Positions 24,958 to 34,446 are shown, counted from the first letter of the stretch. The stretch: 64,000 nt of DNA from Rheinheimera hassiensis (GCF_022436675.1 NZ_JAKUJZ010000001.1:558001-622000), one strand, 5' to 3'. A program made the numbers and translations. The notes: generated by a model not told the origin, from the sequence alone.

Positions 24958-25701
24958 ATGACGAACCAAACCAATCAACTGATTGCTGCACTAAAGCACT
25001 GCCTGAAAGCCAAAGGCATAAGCTATCGCCACTTAGCAGAGCAACTGCAGCTAAGTGAGGCCAGCGTTAAACGTATCTTTGCCAAGCATAGTTTTACCCT
25101 AAACCGGCTGGAGCAAATTTGCCGGGTTCTGGATATCAGCTTGTATGAACTGGCGAAAATGAGCAGCCTGGCAAAAGACAGCCTGCCCAGACAATTAAGC
25201 CCGGCACAAGAACAGGCACTGGCCGATGACCCTATCCTGCTGACATATTTATACCTGCTGTTAAATGGCTGGCAACCTGCGAAGATTAATAGCCGCTACC
25301 AGTTGGATGAACTTAAAAGCACCCGGCTGTTAGCTGCACTGGATCGCTTAAAACTGATTGAATTGCAGCCTTACAACAAAGTGCGGTTGCTGGTAGCACG
25401 CGATTTACAGTGGCGGCCAAATGGCCCAGTGCGCCGTCGCTATGAACAACAGGTGAAAATGATGTTTATTGATGACAGCTTTACTGCACCGGGGCATTTA
25501 CTGCGTCTGGAAACTGCCGAGCTGTCCAGTGCGTCTGTCAGCATTTTACAGCGCCGTTTAACCCAGCTTAGTGAACACTTTGCTGAGCTGGCTGAGTTAG
25601 ATTTGGCAACCGAATCTACAGACAAAAAAGGTGTTGGGTTATTAGTAGCATTAAGACCATGGGTATTTGATATGGTGCTGGCACAAACCGCGAAGAGCTG
25701 A
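24958..25701 (+). CDS. XRE-family transcriptional regulator
   Basis: 247 aa. The helix-turn-helix is residues about 8-66: IAALKHCLKAKGISYRHLAE, then QLQLSEASVKRIFAKHSFTL and LEQICRVLDISLYELAKM. The C-terminal part (about 80-245) is helical and looks like a sensing or dimerisation domain without a recognised fold. It is divergent from the FAD-oxidase/methyltransferase operon across 115 bases and is the obvious candidate to control it. Confidence 0.85.
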   Translation: MTNQTNQLIAALKHCLKAKGISYRHLAEQLQLSEASVKRIFAKHSFTLNRLEQICRVLDISLYELAKMSSLAKDSLPRQLSPAQEQALADDPILLTYLYLLLNGWQPAKINSRYQLDELKSTRLLAALDRLKLIELQPYNKVRLLVARDLQWRPNGPVRRRYEQQVKMMFIDDSFTAPGHLLRLETAELSSASVSILQRRLTQLSEHFAELAELDLATESTDKKGVGLLVALRPWVFDMVLAQTAKS

Positions 25702-25706
25702 AGAGC

Positions 25707-26033
25707 TTACTCTAACGCCAGATACTGCAGTTTATCCGGCACGCCATTCCAGGCATCGGCATCGGTTGGCGCCGGTTTTACTTCGCGGATATTTGGCCAC
25801 AGCGCAGCCAGTTCAGCATTTAGCTGAATAAAACCGTGCTGCTCTGCCGGCACTTTATCTTGCTGCACTATGGCATTGGCCGGGCACTCCGGCTCACACA
25901 AGCCGCAATCAATGCAAATAACCGGATCTATGGCCAGAAAGTTGGGGCCTTCAAAAAAAGCATCTACCGGGCATACCGCAACGCAGTCGGTGTATTTGCA
26001 TTTTATACAGTTATCCAGCACCACAAAGGCCAT
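25707..26033 (-). CDS. fdxA: Seven-iron ferredoxin FdxA
   Basis: 108 aa electron carrier. Cysteines 9, 17 and 50 fit the 3Fe-4S cluster, and cysteines 21, 40, 43 and 46 the 4Fe-4S cluster, as in Azotobacter ferredoxin I ([19 protein letters not shown] and [12 protein letters not shown]). Length and the C-terminal tail ([14 protein letters not shown]) match the family. The gene is monocistronic, convergent with the XRE gene five bases away. Copy 3 of the structured repeat lies upstream. Confidence 0.95.
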   Translation of the reverse strand: MAFVVLDNCIKCKYTDCVAVCPVDAFFEGPNFLAIDPVICIDCGLCEPECPANAIVQQDKVPAEQHGFIQLNAELAALWPNIREVKPAPTDADAWNGVPDKLQYLALE

Positions 26034-26110
26034 AGCGTATCGATTCCTATTGTTTCAGGGGGCGATCATACTGCAGCGCTGTGAAAAAACAACCTATCAG
26101 TCGCTATCGG

Positions 26111-26215
26111 GCACGAACCTGACAACTCACGCTAACACGCCGTGAACCCATCCCTGGGGGCTCGATTCGGCCATCCTGGCCTGCAACGGTTAGCTTAGAG
26201 TAGTCAGGTTCTCGC
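26111..26215. repeat. Structured intergenic repeat, copy 3 (compact form)
   Basis: Same core as copies at 862 and 19486: CTCACGCTAACACGCCGTGA, hairpin CCCATCCCTGGGGG, hairpin GGCCATCCTGGCC, closing CAACGGTTAGCTTAGAG. Outer arms specific to this copy pair GCACGAACCTGACAACT (26111-26127) with AGTAGTCAGGTTCTCGC (26199-26215). Unlike the other two it lies between divergent genes (fdxA and the COG2509 flavoprotein), so a terminator role does not explain the family. Apart from this element the 302-base gap 26034-26335 shows nothing I can identify. Confidence 0.85.
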
Positions 26216-26335
26216 TGAAAAGTCCGTCAGTTTTAAAACGAATACGGACATAACCCGATGCTTGACGTAAAATAACCTAATCTTGTGAGCTGCCCGCCTG
26301 TTGCTGCGCAGCAATGACACCGATTTGGAAACCCT

Positions 26336-27937
26336 ATGCTGCGCCTGACCGAAATAAAACTGCCGTTAAACCACGACGAAAATGCACTAACTGCCGCCAT
26401 TATCGATAAACTTAAACTAAAACCAGAGCAACTGCATAGCTTTACGGTATTTAAACGCGGCTTTGATGCGCGCAAAAAAACCGATATCCAGCTTATTTAC
26501 ACTCTGGATATTGAGGTGGATAACGAAGCGGCACTGCTGCACACCTTTGCCAAAGACCAGCATGTAAAACCGTCGCCGGATACCAGTTATAAATTTGTCG
26601 CTCAGGCTCCGGCCATGCTAAGCGAGCGCCCCATTGTTATCGGCCTTGGCCCCTGTGGTTTATTTGCCGGCTTAGTGCTGGCACAAATGGGCTTTAAGCC
26701 GATTATTTTAGAGCGCGGCAAAGAAGTACGTGAGCGCACTAAGGACACCTTCGGCTTTTGGCGTGGTAAAGAGCTAAACCCCGAGTCTAACGTGCAGTAC
26801 GGCGAAGGCGGCGCCGGTACCTTTTCCGATGGCAAGTTGTACAGCCAGGTAAAAGACCCTAAGCATTATGGCCGCAAAGTAATGAGTGAGTTTGTTGCCG
26901 CCGGTGCGCCGGACGAAATTATGTATGTAAGTAAGCCACATATCGGTACCTTTAAGCTGGTAAGCATGGTAGAAAAAATGCGCGCCACCATTATTGAGCT
27001 GGGTGGCGAAATTCGCTTTAGCAGCCGGGTAGACGACTTACATATTGAAGATGGCCAAATAACAGGTTTAACGCTGGCAACAGGCGAGCGCTTAAACAGC
27101 CGCCATGTGGTGCTGGCAGTGGGCCACAGCGCGCGCGATACTTTTCAAATGCTGTATGACAAAGGCGTTTATGTCGAAGCCAAGCCGTTTTCCATTGGTT
27201 TTCGCATCGAACACGAGCAATCAATGATTGACGAATGCCGCTTTGGCCCCAATGCCGGTAACCCGATTTTAGGCGCCGCCGATTATAAACTGGTGCATCA
27301 CTGTAACAATGGCCGCACCGTATATAGCTTTTGCATGTGCCCGGGTGGCACAGTAGTGGCTGCAGCGTCAGAGCAAGGCCGTGTGGTTACCAACGGCATG
27401 AGCCAGTATTCTCGCCACGAACGTAATGCCAACAGCGCTATAGTTGTAGGTATAGACCCGGAACGTGATTATCCCGGCCACCCGTTGGCAGGTATTGAGT
27501 TGCAGCGCAATCTGGAAGCCTTAGCGTTTAAAGTCGGCGGTGAAAACTACCATGCGCCGGCGCAATTAATCGGTGATTTCTTAGCAGACAAAACCTCGGC
27601 CGAATTGGGCGATGTTAAGCCTTCTTATACCCCTGGTATCACCCTCACTGATCTGACACAGGTACTGCCCGACTTTGCCATTGCCGCTATTCGCGAAGCC
27701 ATACCAGCGTTTGACAGGCAAATTAAAGGCTTTGCTAAGGCCGATGGTTTACTGACTGGGGTAGAAACACGCACCTCGTCACCTATTTGCATTAAACGCG
27801 GTGCAGATTACCAAAGCATTAATATCAAAGGTTTATATCCGGCAGGTGAAGGTGCCGGTTACGCTGGCGGTATTTTATCCGCCGGTATAGACGGCATTAA
27901 AGTAGCCGAAGCAGTAGCACTGGCGATGTTGGGCTAA
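26336..27937 (+). CDS. NAD(P)/FAD-dependent oxidoreductase (COG2509 family)
   Basis: 533 aa flavoprotein. The N-terminal domain (1-95) has the family start LRLTEIKLPLNHDENAL and FTVFKRGFDARKK. The FAD motif VIGLGPCGLFAGLVLAQMG is near residue 100, with YGEGGAGTFSDGKLYSQVKD and a C-terminal FAD-contacting GLYPAGEGAGYAGGILSAG. CMCPGGTVV and ETRTSSP are also typical. Members are annotated as FAD-dependent dehydrogenases without a defined substrate. It ends eleven bases from the convergent GGDEF gene. Confidence 0.9.
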   Translation: MLRLTEIKLPLNHDENALTAAIIDKLKLKPEQLHSFTVFKRGFDARKKTDIQLIYTLDIEVDNEAALLHTFAKDQHVKPSPDTSYKFVAQAPAMLSERPIVIGLGPCGLFAGLVLAQMGFKPIILERGKEVRERTKDTFGFWRGKELNPESNVQYGEGGAGTFSDGKLYSQVKDPKHYGRKVMSEFVAAGAPDEIMYVSKPHIGTFKLVSMVEKMRATIIELGGEIRFSSRVDDLHIEDGQITGLTLATGERLNSRHVVLAVGHSARDTFQMLYDKGVYVEAKPFSIGFRIEHEQSMIDECRFGPNAGNPILGAADYKLVHHCNNGRTVYSFCMCPGGTVVAAASEQGRVVTNGMSQYSRHERNANSAIVVGIDPERDYPGHPLAGIELQRNLEALAFKVGGENYHAPAQLIGDFLADKTSAELGDVKPSYTPGITLTDLTQVLPDFAIAAIREAIPAFDRQIKGFAKADGLLTGVETRTSSPICIKRGADYQSINIKGLYPAGEGAGYAGGILSAGIDGIKVAEAVALAMLG

Positions 27938-27948
27938 AGCAGGCTTAA

Positions 27949-29346
27949 TTAAACAGGCTCGCCAGGTGTTGTAACACGGTGTTTTACCACCGCAGCATCG
28001 CTTAACATAATTCTGTTACCACCTGCTTTTTTTGCCCGGTACATGGCATTGTCGGCGCTAAGCATTAATGCCTGTGCTTCATTGCTGTGCTGCGGATACA
28101 AAGCCACGCCAACACTGGGCTGCACCTGCAAGGACGTGTCAGCTAAAGTAAAAGGCTGGTTTAGCGCCTGGCGGATTTTTTCTGCCAGCAGCAGGGCGAG
28201 ATCTTCACTATCAACCTGCTGCAGTAAAATAACAAATTCATCGCCTCCAAAGCGCGCCACAGTATCGCTGCTACGCAAACAGCACTGTATACGCAGGGCA
28301 GTATGTTGCAGTAATTCGTCACCAATATGATGGCCGTAATTATCATTAATCTGTTTAAATTTATCTAAATCCAGATATAACAACGCAAACTGGCTTTGCT
28401 CGCGTTCGGCCGTGATCAGCGCCAGCTGCAGCCTGTCGTAAAACAGTTCACGGTTAGGCAATTGCGTTAACTGATCATACAGCGCATTGCGGTGCAGCCG
28501 ATCCAGCATTTGTTTGCGCTCTATGGCCACTGCCACCTGTACCGAAACAAACTCGAGCAATTCCATTTCACTATTGCGGTAACGGGGCGCGTCTGCACTG
28601 TTTTGTACCATTAAGGCGCCCATAACCGCAGTGTGTGATTTTAGCGGCACACCTAACCAGTTAATGGCTGTGCCAACTGACAATTGCTGCAACTTTGCTG
28701 GCAATTCCGCTTTATTATCGCCGGTAAGCAGCACAGTTTCCGAGCGCCTGACTACCTCGGCACATAATGCCAAAATGTCAAAACCTGAGGGCACTGCACT
28801 TATTTGCAGTAGCGAATCATAGGCAAAGTCTAATTGCCCGCTGTTTGCATCTGGCAATACGATGGCAAAGCGGCACATGGGTATTAAGCCAGCAATAATA
28901 TGCTGAATGCTGTTGTACAATCCGGGTAAATCGTCGCTGGCAAAAGCCGCTTCTGAAATAGCATAAACGGCGGCCTGACGCGCCTCTATTTTTTTGCTGC
29001 GGGTAATGTCCCGTGCTACGGCTACACGGCGTTTATCGGTGTCTGACCAGCGGGCCGACCATAACAAATACACTGTCTGGCCATCTTTGCGGATATAACG
29101 GTTTTCAAAGTCCACTTTTACCGCGCCAGCATTTATTTCATTGGCCGTTTGCAAGGTGCGGGCCCTGTCGTCCGGGTGTACCAGCTCAATCATCGGCCGC
29201 CCCAACAATTCCTCTGGGGTGTAACCAAAAATACGTTCAGCACCGGCGCTGACAAATTCAAAACGGCCGTCTTTATCTACTACGCAGATGGCATCCAGCA
29301 GTAAATCAATATATTGGCTAAGGGCTTTGTAACTGTCAGTATTCAT
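27949..29346 (-). CDS. PAS-GAF-GGDEF diguanylate cyclase
   Basis: About 465 aa soluble sensor enzyme that should make cyclic di-GMP. The PAS domain is at about 8-125 (ICVVDKDGRFEFVSAGAERI, PMIELVHPDDRART), the GAF domain at about 135-285 and the GGDEF domain at about 295-460 with an intact active site RFGGDEFVIL. The inhibitory-site RxxD is not obvious. No transmembrane segment. Start placed at ATG 29346 (MNTDSYKAL); a TTG five codons earlier is possible. Neighbouring genes do not reveal the signal. Confidence 0.92.
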   Translation of the reverse strand: MNTDSYKALSQYIDLLLDAICVVDKDGRFEFVSAGAERIFGYTPEELLGRPMIELVHPDDRARTLQTANEINAGAVKVDFENRYIRKDGQTVYLLWSARWSDTDKRRVAVARDITRSKKIEARQAAVYAISEAAFASDDLPGLYNSIQHIIAGLIPMCRFAIVLPDANSGQLDFAYDSLLQISAVPSGFDILALCAEVVRRSETVLLTGDNKAELPAKLQQLSVGTAINWLGVPLKSHTAVMGALMVQNSADAPRYRNSEMELLEFVSVQVAVAIERKQMLDRLHRNALYDQLTQLPNRELFYDRLQLALITAEREQSQFALLYLDLDKFKQINDNYGHHIGDELLQHTALRIQCCLRSSDTVARFGGDEFVILLQQVDSEDLALLLAEKIRQALNQPFTLADTSLQVQPSVGVALYPQHSNEAQALMLSADNAMYRAKKAGGNRIMLSDAAVVKHRVTTPGEPV

Positions 29347-29536
29347 AAAACTGCGAAACAACTACAACAGGGAGTTTGTTAAACCTTAGCATGAATCAAC
29401 AAGGATATCTGGTGGTGCAGGCCGGTTTACATAAAATAAAGCTAATATTCTTCCTGTAATATCCGGCATTGCATTGGCTGAACATTCGAATGAAAATCAG
29501 TAAACACAGACCCTACGCTATACAACAGCAATACTT

Positions 29537-31315
29537 TCATCGTTTAAATGACTCCACCGAGGTCTTTGGATTTGCATTTTTAATAAAATGTATCAGCTCG
29601 TCTAACTTTCTCTCCAAGTCAAGAATAGTAAAGTCTGGTTGAAAGTGCTCTGTAATATACTGAGCAACCTTCACTTTACTTGCCTGTACTTCTTTGGACT
29701 TACTGCGCTTTGCCTTAATTGTTAAACGGTTGTCATACACACCCAGTTCTGTAGCTATGTTTGACTCAGGGTGAGTGTGACCCAGAGCTTCTGCTATTTG
29801 CTCTGCAGGCAAGTAGTTTTCAACCTCCCGGCCTTGCGTTATCCAACAAAGCCTCTGTTGCTCCTCAAACGATTTTCTTAACCGCTGAGTATTAGCTTTC
29901 AATAAAGCCCTGGCAGTACTTTTATCAGAGTCCATCAGAATTGCTGAATTTCGGTTCATTCTGCTAAGGGAAATAAAATCGTCCAGCAGTTCTTTTTCAT
30001 CTCCACCGGTTATATGGTGTGATAACTGTCCACCATAAAACATGATAGAAAAATGCACGCCTTCCAATAGCTCCGGCGCTTTCTGACTAAGCCACCAGTT
30101 CAGGTAAATACGGTCAGACGGGCCTTCAACCCAGATGATGCTGTTGGTTTGCAATAAATCCGAGGGGTGATAACCAAGATCCCAGCAAACTTGCGCCCGG
30201 TGTTGGTTTGCGGTGATATGACTTACTTTGGATTGCCCATCCTCAAGCCTGACATGATAAATCTCGGCATCTTTAACATCCATAAAGGCTGCGGAGTGCG
30301 TGGTTATGAAATACTGATTGCTTGTCGATTTTTGCAAATAACGGATCAGCTTTTTTTGTAATAACGGGTTTAAATGCAGTTCCGGCTCTTCCAGGCAAAT
30401 CACTGTCTCATCATGTAAGGTACAAGCAACGGCAAGAATAATCACTTCATGAATGCCCGACCCTAGCGATTCTATTGGCAGTACTTTGTCATTCATACGA
30501 ACATGGATTGTATTGCGCTCATAAGGAACCGTGATTGTGGCACCGTCAGAGTCAACTACTTCACGCAAAAACTGATTTATTGCATCAAATTTATCCCTTA
30601 GTGACTGCTTAAGGATATTAGGACTTTCAAGCTCTGCCAGCCTTTCTATAATTCCATCACCACCAAAACCTTCCGGGGAAGAACCAGATTTTCCTACAGC
30701 GCGAATCGCAGGAACAAAAATGGCAGAATAAGCCTCTTTAGACTCTGGTGATAAGTGAGGCCAAATTTTACTAATCTTTGATTGAAAAGACTCGTGCCTC
30801 TGAAATGAGACTCTTGGAAAGATATTTAGAATCGGCTCAATCAAATGAACGGGTAGAATATCTCCAGCGAACTGCGGCACGATAAGCTCACCCTTGTGCG
30901 AAAAACAAAACCATAATTTTCCGTCTCCGTCAGCTGCCGCGTCTAAGATACTTTTAAGAGCATAATAGCCTTGCAGCTTCTCGTTATCATCGTTAGTAAA
31001 ATTACGTCTTGCTTGCTTTCTCGCATTTACCTCATCAATTTGCTTTTGGTTACGTTCTTGGTAATCAGATTCGATATAAACACCGTGAACCGCTTCTGGA
31101 AGGTGATAGTCCAAAGTATCTAATTTTGCATTTTTTCTTGGTGCATTCGGCAACAACCTATTCACAACATGAAGAACGTTTGACTTACCACAGTTGTTCT
31201 GGCCGATAAAAAGATTTATCTGAGCAAGCTTGGGGAAAAACTGCGGGGTGGACCCAAAGCTTCTATAACCCTGAATACCGAAGCTAGAGATTGTTTTCTT
31301 ATAATTAGTTGTCAT
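29537..31315 (-). CDS. OLD-family ATPase with TOPRIM nuclease domain
   Basis: 592 aa. An SMC-like ATPase with Walker A GQNNCGKS (38-45), ABC signature SLGSGIHE (283-290) and Walker B VICLEEPE (305-312). A TOPRIM domain follows with the catalytic glutamate in WVEGPSD (Glu397) and the acidic pair MDSD (461-464). This is the arrangement of OLD (overcoming lysogenisation defect) nucleases, which act in phage defence, for example GajA of Gabija. No UvrD-like GajB is adjacent; instead an HNH-type gene lies 193 bases upstream on the same strand. The region is visibly more AT-rich than its neighbours, consistent with acquisition. Confidence 0.9.
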   Translation of the reverse strand: MTTNYKKTISSFGIQGYRSFGSTPQFFPKLAQINLFIGQNNCGKSNVLHVVNRLLPNAPRKNAKLDTLDYHLPEAVHGVYIESDYQERNQKQIDEVNARKQARRNFTNDDNEKLQGYYALKSILDAAADGDGKLWFCFSHKGELIVPQFAGDILPVHLIEPILNIFPRVSFQRHESFQSKISKIWPHLSPESKEAYSAIFVPAIRAVGKSGSSPEGFGGDGIIERLAELESPNILKQSLRDKFDAINQFLREVVDSDGATITVPYERNTIHVRMNDKVLPIESLGSGIHEVIILAVACTLHDETVICLEEPELHLNPLLQKKLIRYLQKSTSNQYFITTHSAAFMDVKDAEIYHVRLEDGQSKVSHITANQHRAQVCWDLGYHPSDLLQTNSIIWVEGPSDRIYLNWWLSQKAPELLEGVHFSIMFYGGQLSHHITGGDEKELLDDFISLSRMNRNSAILMDSDKSTARALLKANTQRLRKSFEEQQRLCWITQGREVENYLPAEQIAEALGHTHPESNIATELGVYDNRLTIKAKRSKSKEVQASKVKVAQYITEHFQPDFTILDLERKLDELIHFIKNANPKTSVESFKR

Positions 31316-31508
31316 ATCCGTCCGTGAAAACAGCTTTAGGACACTATAAGTAGCGGGGACTGATTAGGCAACTGCTGTAATGTTTCACAACCTGTAATTC
31401 GTTGACTATTTTGAATGTCTCAGAACCCACTATCCGTCAATGTATTAACAAGCCGGACCTGTGGCTGACTCTTTGCAATAAATATTAAATTCTAATCTTA
31501 TTAGGGTT

Positions 31509-32336
31509 CTACTGACCCACTGGATAACTGACTATACAAAGTTCATCTTTGACGGCATACATACGGTTCCCCGTCAATTCCACAAACGGAAACGTTATAT
31601 AAGCATGATTTGATAGAGAAAGGTCGAGAAAGAGAAACTCATCTGTAATTTCAAGTCGTTTGGCATGCGCAGGGTATATCCCTTTATTTTTTTCGACAAC
31701 TAGAAATGCAATAGGGAAAAATGACAATAAACTCATCGTGCAAAGATGCCCATTGTTGTAAAAACCAACCATCTTTGCGCTGATATGCCGCCTGAACGGA
31801 TAAAACCAGTAATATATGTCATGAGTATCGGCGATCGCGTTGTCGTCACCCAATACAAACCGTTGCAGCGGACTAAAGTAGGGAGCTTCGATCGACTCAG
31901 CCTTACATTCCTCCTCTGAAGTAGCTGAGAGAATATGACCAATCATAGATCGAGTGTACTTTTTTGTATCTATTCTGATTTTTTTTAAACTGTATAGCTC
32001 AAACGGAGACTCAAAATACTGCCTGATTACTGGCGTCAAACTTTGATAGATACGGGCAATTTCATTGTCGCCGAGACTTAATAATCCATTACATGATTTG
32101 CATATTGTTCTGAATTTACTACCATTCTTTGACATCAACCCTTTCACTTTATGGAATGTGTCAACTGTCGATTCTGTAATAAGCCGTTGTTCTGTTTTAG
32201 TTATTATTACAGAGCCCTGTGGCGGAACATGATCAAAACTCAGATCACCATAACTACTACAGATGACGCAATATCCACGACCATTTTTTGACGAATGAGC
32301 AAACCTCTTTGAAATGTTGATGCTAAAGTTCCCCAT
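31509..32336 (-). CDS. HNH-type putative nuclease
   Basis: 275 aa. The N-terminal zinc-binding HNH-like module has C23-V-I-C26, D35-H36-V-P-P and C79-K-S-C82-N. This pattern (CxxC ... DHVPP ... CxxCN) occurs in many uncharacterised HNH endonucleases. The C-terminal 170 residues are not recognised. It starts four bases after the GMC oxidoreductase stop and lies upstream of the OLD gene in the same direction. Read-through from the GMC operon is possible, but the AT-rich composition links it to the OLD gene. A two-gene OLD+HNH defence unit is my reading, not established. Confidence 0.72.
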   Translation of the reverse strand: MGNFSINISKRFAHSSKNGRGYCVICSSYGDLSFDHVPPQGSVIITKTEQRLITESTVDTFHKVKGLMSKNGSKFRTICKSCNGLLSLGDNEIARIYQSLTPVIRQYFESPFELYSLKKIRIDTKKYTRSMIGHILSATSEEECKAESIEAPYFSPLQRFVLGDDNAIADTHDIYYWFYPFRRHISAKMVGFYNNGHLCTMSLLSFFPIAFLVVEKNKGIYPAHAKRLEITDEFLFLDLSLSNHAYITFPFVELTGNRMYAVKDELCIVSYPVGQ

Positions 32337-32340
32337 TGTT

Positions 32341-33897
32341 TTATCCAGCCTTCAACTCATCGATCAACAATCTGCAATTACGCCATACCAACGCGTAAAT
32401 AGTTAGCTGCGGGTTAGCGCCAAGGCTGGTTGGTAAAATAGAGCCGTCGAATACCGACAGGTTTTGCAGCTGATGGTGGCGGCCGTTTTGATTGACCACG
32501 CCTTTAGTTGGGCTGGTACTCATATTACAACCGCCCATTACATGCGCCGATACCACGGTTTGCCGCAGTTTCTCCATCGATAACTGCAATATGGCCGCTT
32601 TGGCCTCTGGCCAGCTGCTATACAATTTGGCATCGTGGTGAATGGGCAACACCTGTTTAGCACCGGCAGCAAATTGCAATTCGGCCATCGACAGCAGGGC
32701 GCTGCGCATGCCCTGCCACAGGTAATCGCTGATGGGGTAGTCCAACAGCGGCTGCTGCGCGCTGTCCAACAGCACAGTGCCGCCCTGGCTGTGCGGGTGA
32801 AAGCCATCGCGCAGTAGCGCTATGGTGGCTTGTAAGTGGTTAAATTGCTGCATTAAGGCGGCATGTTGCCCGCCGCTGCCAATCAGCTTAGTCGCCATTA
32901 ACACAGGATGCAGCGGCGGTACTTCCAGTTTATAACCAGGCTTGCTGTTATCTGCCGGCCAGACAAACTGATCAGAGTAAATCGATTGCGGTGCGCCGCT
33001 GTGGCCGTTAATTGGAGTATCGAACAAGGCGCCGGAAATAACACTGGGGTGCAAATAGGTATGTTTGCCTAAGCGGCCGGACGGGTTGGGCACGCCGGAG
33101 CGCAATAGCAACGCCGGTGAGCCGATAGCGCCGGCGGCAACAATATAGTGTTTTGCTTTAATGCGGATACGCAGGTCAGTGCGCGGCTGAAAATGTTGAT
33201 CTACCGGCACCGCTTCAAGGCCGGTTATGCTATCGCCCTGCCAGTGCAATTGGCGCACGGAAATTCGCGAAATTAACGTGGCGCCAAGTGCCATAGCTGA
33301 GGGAATAGTGCTGACCAACATCGACTGCTTGGCATTAATCGGACAACCCATACCGCAGTAACCCAAATTAGCGCAACCGTTAACGTTACGGCTAATTACC
33401 GTATGCTGCCAGCCCAGCGCTTCACAGCCCTGCTGTAGCTTGGCGTTATTGGCATTGGGTGCTACCTGCCACTGCTGAATATTCAGCCGTAGCTCGGCCA
33501 TCGCAAAATAAGCGGCTAAATCGTTATCACCACTAAAATTGATGCCAAACTCACTATTCCAATAGCTTAATGTGGCCTTGGGTGTGCGTATTGACGTTGT
33601 CCAGTTCACGGTGGTTGAACCGCCGACGGTGCGGCCCTGCAAAATACCAATCGCCTGATCGCGGGTTTTACGCGCTGCCCCCTCCTGATACAAATTCGGG
33701 TAGGCCCAGCGCTCTTGCATCACAAAATCGTCGCGGGTGTAATAAGCCCCTTCTTCCAGCAGCAGTACTTTAAAACCGGCCTGTGCCAGTTGTTCTGCTG
33801 CAATACCACCACCGGCGCCGGAACCGATAATAACGATATCCGCTTCAAACTGCCGGTTGTGCGTAAACTGGCTGGCATCAAGATGGTTTGTTGTCAT
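32341..33897 (-). CDS. GMC-family FAD oxidoreductase
   Basis: 518 aa. The FAD dinucleotide motif is VIIGSGAGGGIAAEQLAQAG (about residue 20-40), with GGSTTVNWTTS, the cysteine-containing CANLGYCGMGCP, and the C-terminal SAHVMGGCNMS/FDGSILPTSLGANP segment with an active-site histidine. It oxidises alcohols or sugars and is probably partnered with the Tat-signal protein encoded just upstream (TAATG overlap at 33895-33899), as in gluconate or fructose dehydrogenase-type complexes. It has no signal of its own and may be exported by hitch-hiking. Substrate unknown. Confidence 0.88.
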   Translation of the reverse strand: MTTNHLDASQFTHNRQFEADIVIIGSGAGGGIAAEQLAQAGFKVLLLEEGAYYTRDDFVMQERWAYPNLYQEGAARKTRDQAIGILQGRTVGGSTTVNWTTSIRTPKATLSYWNSEFGINFSGDNDLAAYFAMAELRLNIQQWQVAPNANNAKLQQGCEALGWQHTVISRNVNGCANLGYCGMGCPINAKQSMLVSTIPSAMALGATLISRISVRQLHWQGDSITGLEAVPVDQHFQPRTDLRIRIKAKHYIVAAGAIGSPALLLRSGVPNPSGRLGKHTYLHPSVISGALFDTPINGHSGAPQSIYSDQFVWPADNSKPGYKLEVPPLHPVLMATKLIGSGGQHAALMQQFNHLQATIALLRDGFHPHSQGGTVLLDSAQQPLLDYPISDYLWQGMRSALLSMAELQFAAGAKQVLPIHHDAKLYSSWPEAKAAILQLSMEKLRQTVVSAHVMGGCNMSTSPTKGVVNQNGRHHQLQNLSVFDGSILPTSLGANPQLTIYALVWRNCRLLIDELKAG

Positions 33898-34394
33898 TAG
33901 CGAAACCGCGGCGCGGTATAAGCCAGCGCTTGCCAGTGTTCACTCTGGCCGTAGTAGGCACCGTACAGTAGTTCGCGCAGGCCATGATAAGCCTGCTGCA
34001 ATAAGCCAAGGTAGCTGTCACGCCACTGGTTTAACAACTGCAACCGCTGGCTAATCGAAAGTTGTGCTAAAGCAGTGATATGGCCGGTTAATGCCAGTTG
34101 CGTAACCCGGCCGGCCAGCAGGTTAAACAGCTGGTGCAGCTCTTGCTGCTGGCGCTGCGGTAAAAACGGCATAAAGTCGAAAACAGCAGTTTTAGTGCGG
34201 CTAATTTCAGCGGCAGCTAAAGTCGCATCCTGTGGCAAAGCACCGTACAATAACGCAGGTAGCAGTGCGCTAAGCACCAGATCAAGGTTATCGTTATGTG
34301 GTTGCCGGCTTTGCTGCCAGCTAAGCACACCTAACCCCAGGCTGGATGCAGCACCTAAGGCTATGCCAGATAAAATAAATTGCCGCCGATCCAT
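33897..34394 (-). CDS. Tat-signal small subunit partner of GMC oxidoreductase
   Basis: 165 aa. MDRRQFILSGIALGAASSLG is a twin-arginine signal (RRQFI), and the rest is helical, resembling the gluconate 2-dehydrogenase subunit 3 family. These small subunits carry their flavoprotein partner through the Tat system. The ATG at 34394 is preferred over an upstream start because it places the twin arginine at residues 3-4. It is translationally coupled to the GMC gene. Confidence 0.8.
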   Translation of the reverse strand: MDRRQFILSGIALGAASSLGLGVLSWQQSRQPHNDNLDLVLSALLPALLYGALPQDATLAAAEISRTKTAVFDFMPFLPQRQQQELHQLFNLLAGRVTQLALTGHITALAQLSISQRLQLLNQWRDSYLGLLQQAYHGLRELLYGAYYGQSEHWQALAYTAPRFR

Positions 34395-34446
34395 AGTGCT
34401 GCACCTGCAGTAAAACTTCACTTATTGTTTATCAGGATACGCGACT

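Noticed and set aside
29537..32336. Gabija (GajAB) or PARIS identity for the OLD/HNH pair
   Set aside because: No UvrD-like helicase and no separate TOPRIM/DUF4435 partner; the second protein is an HNH type.
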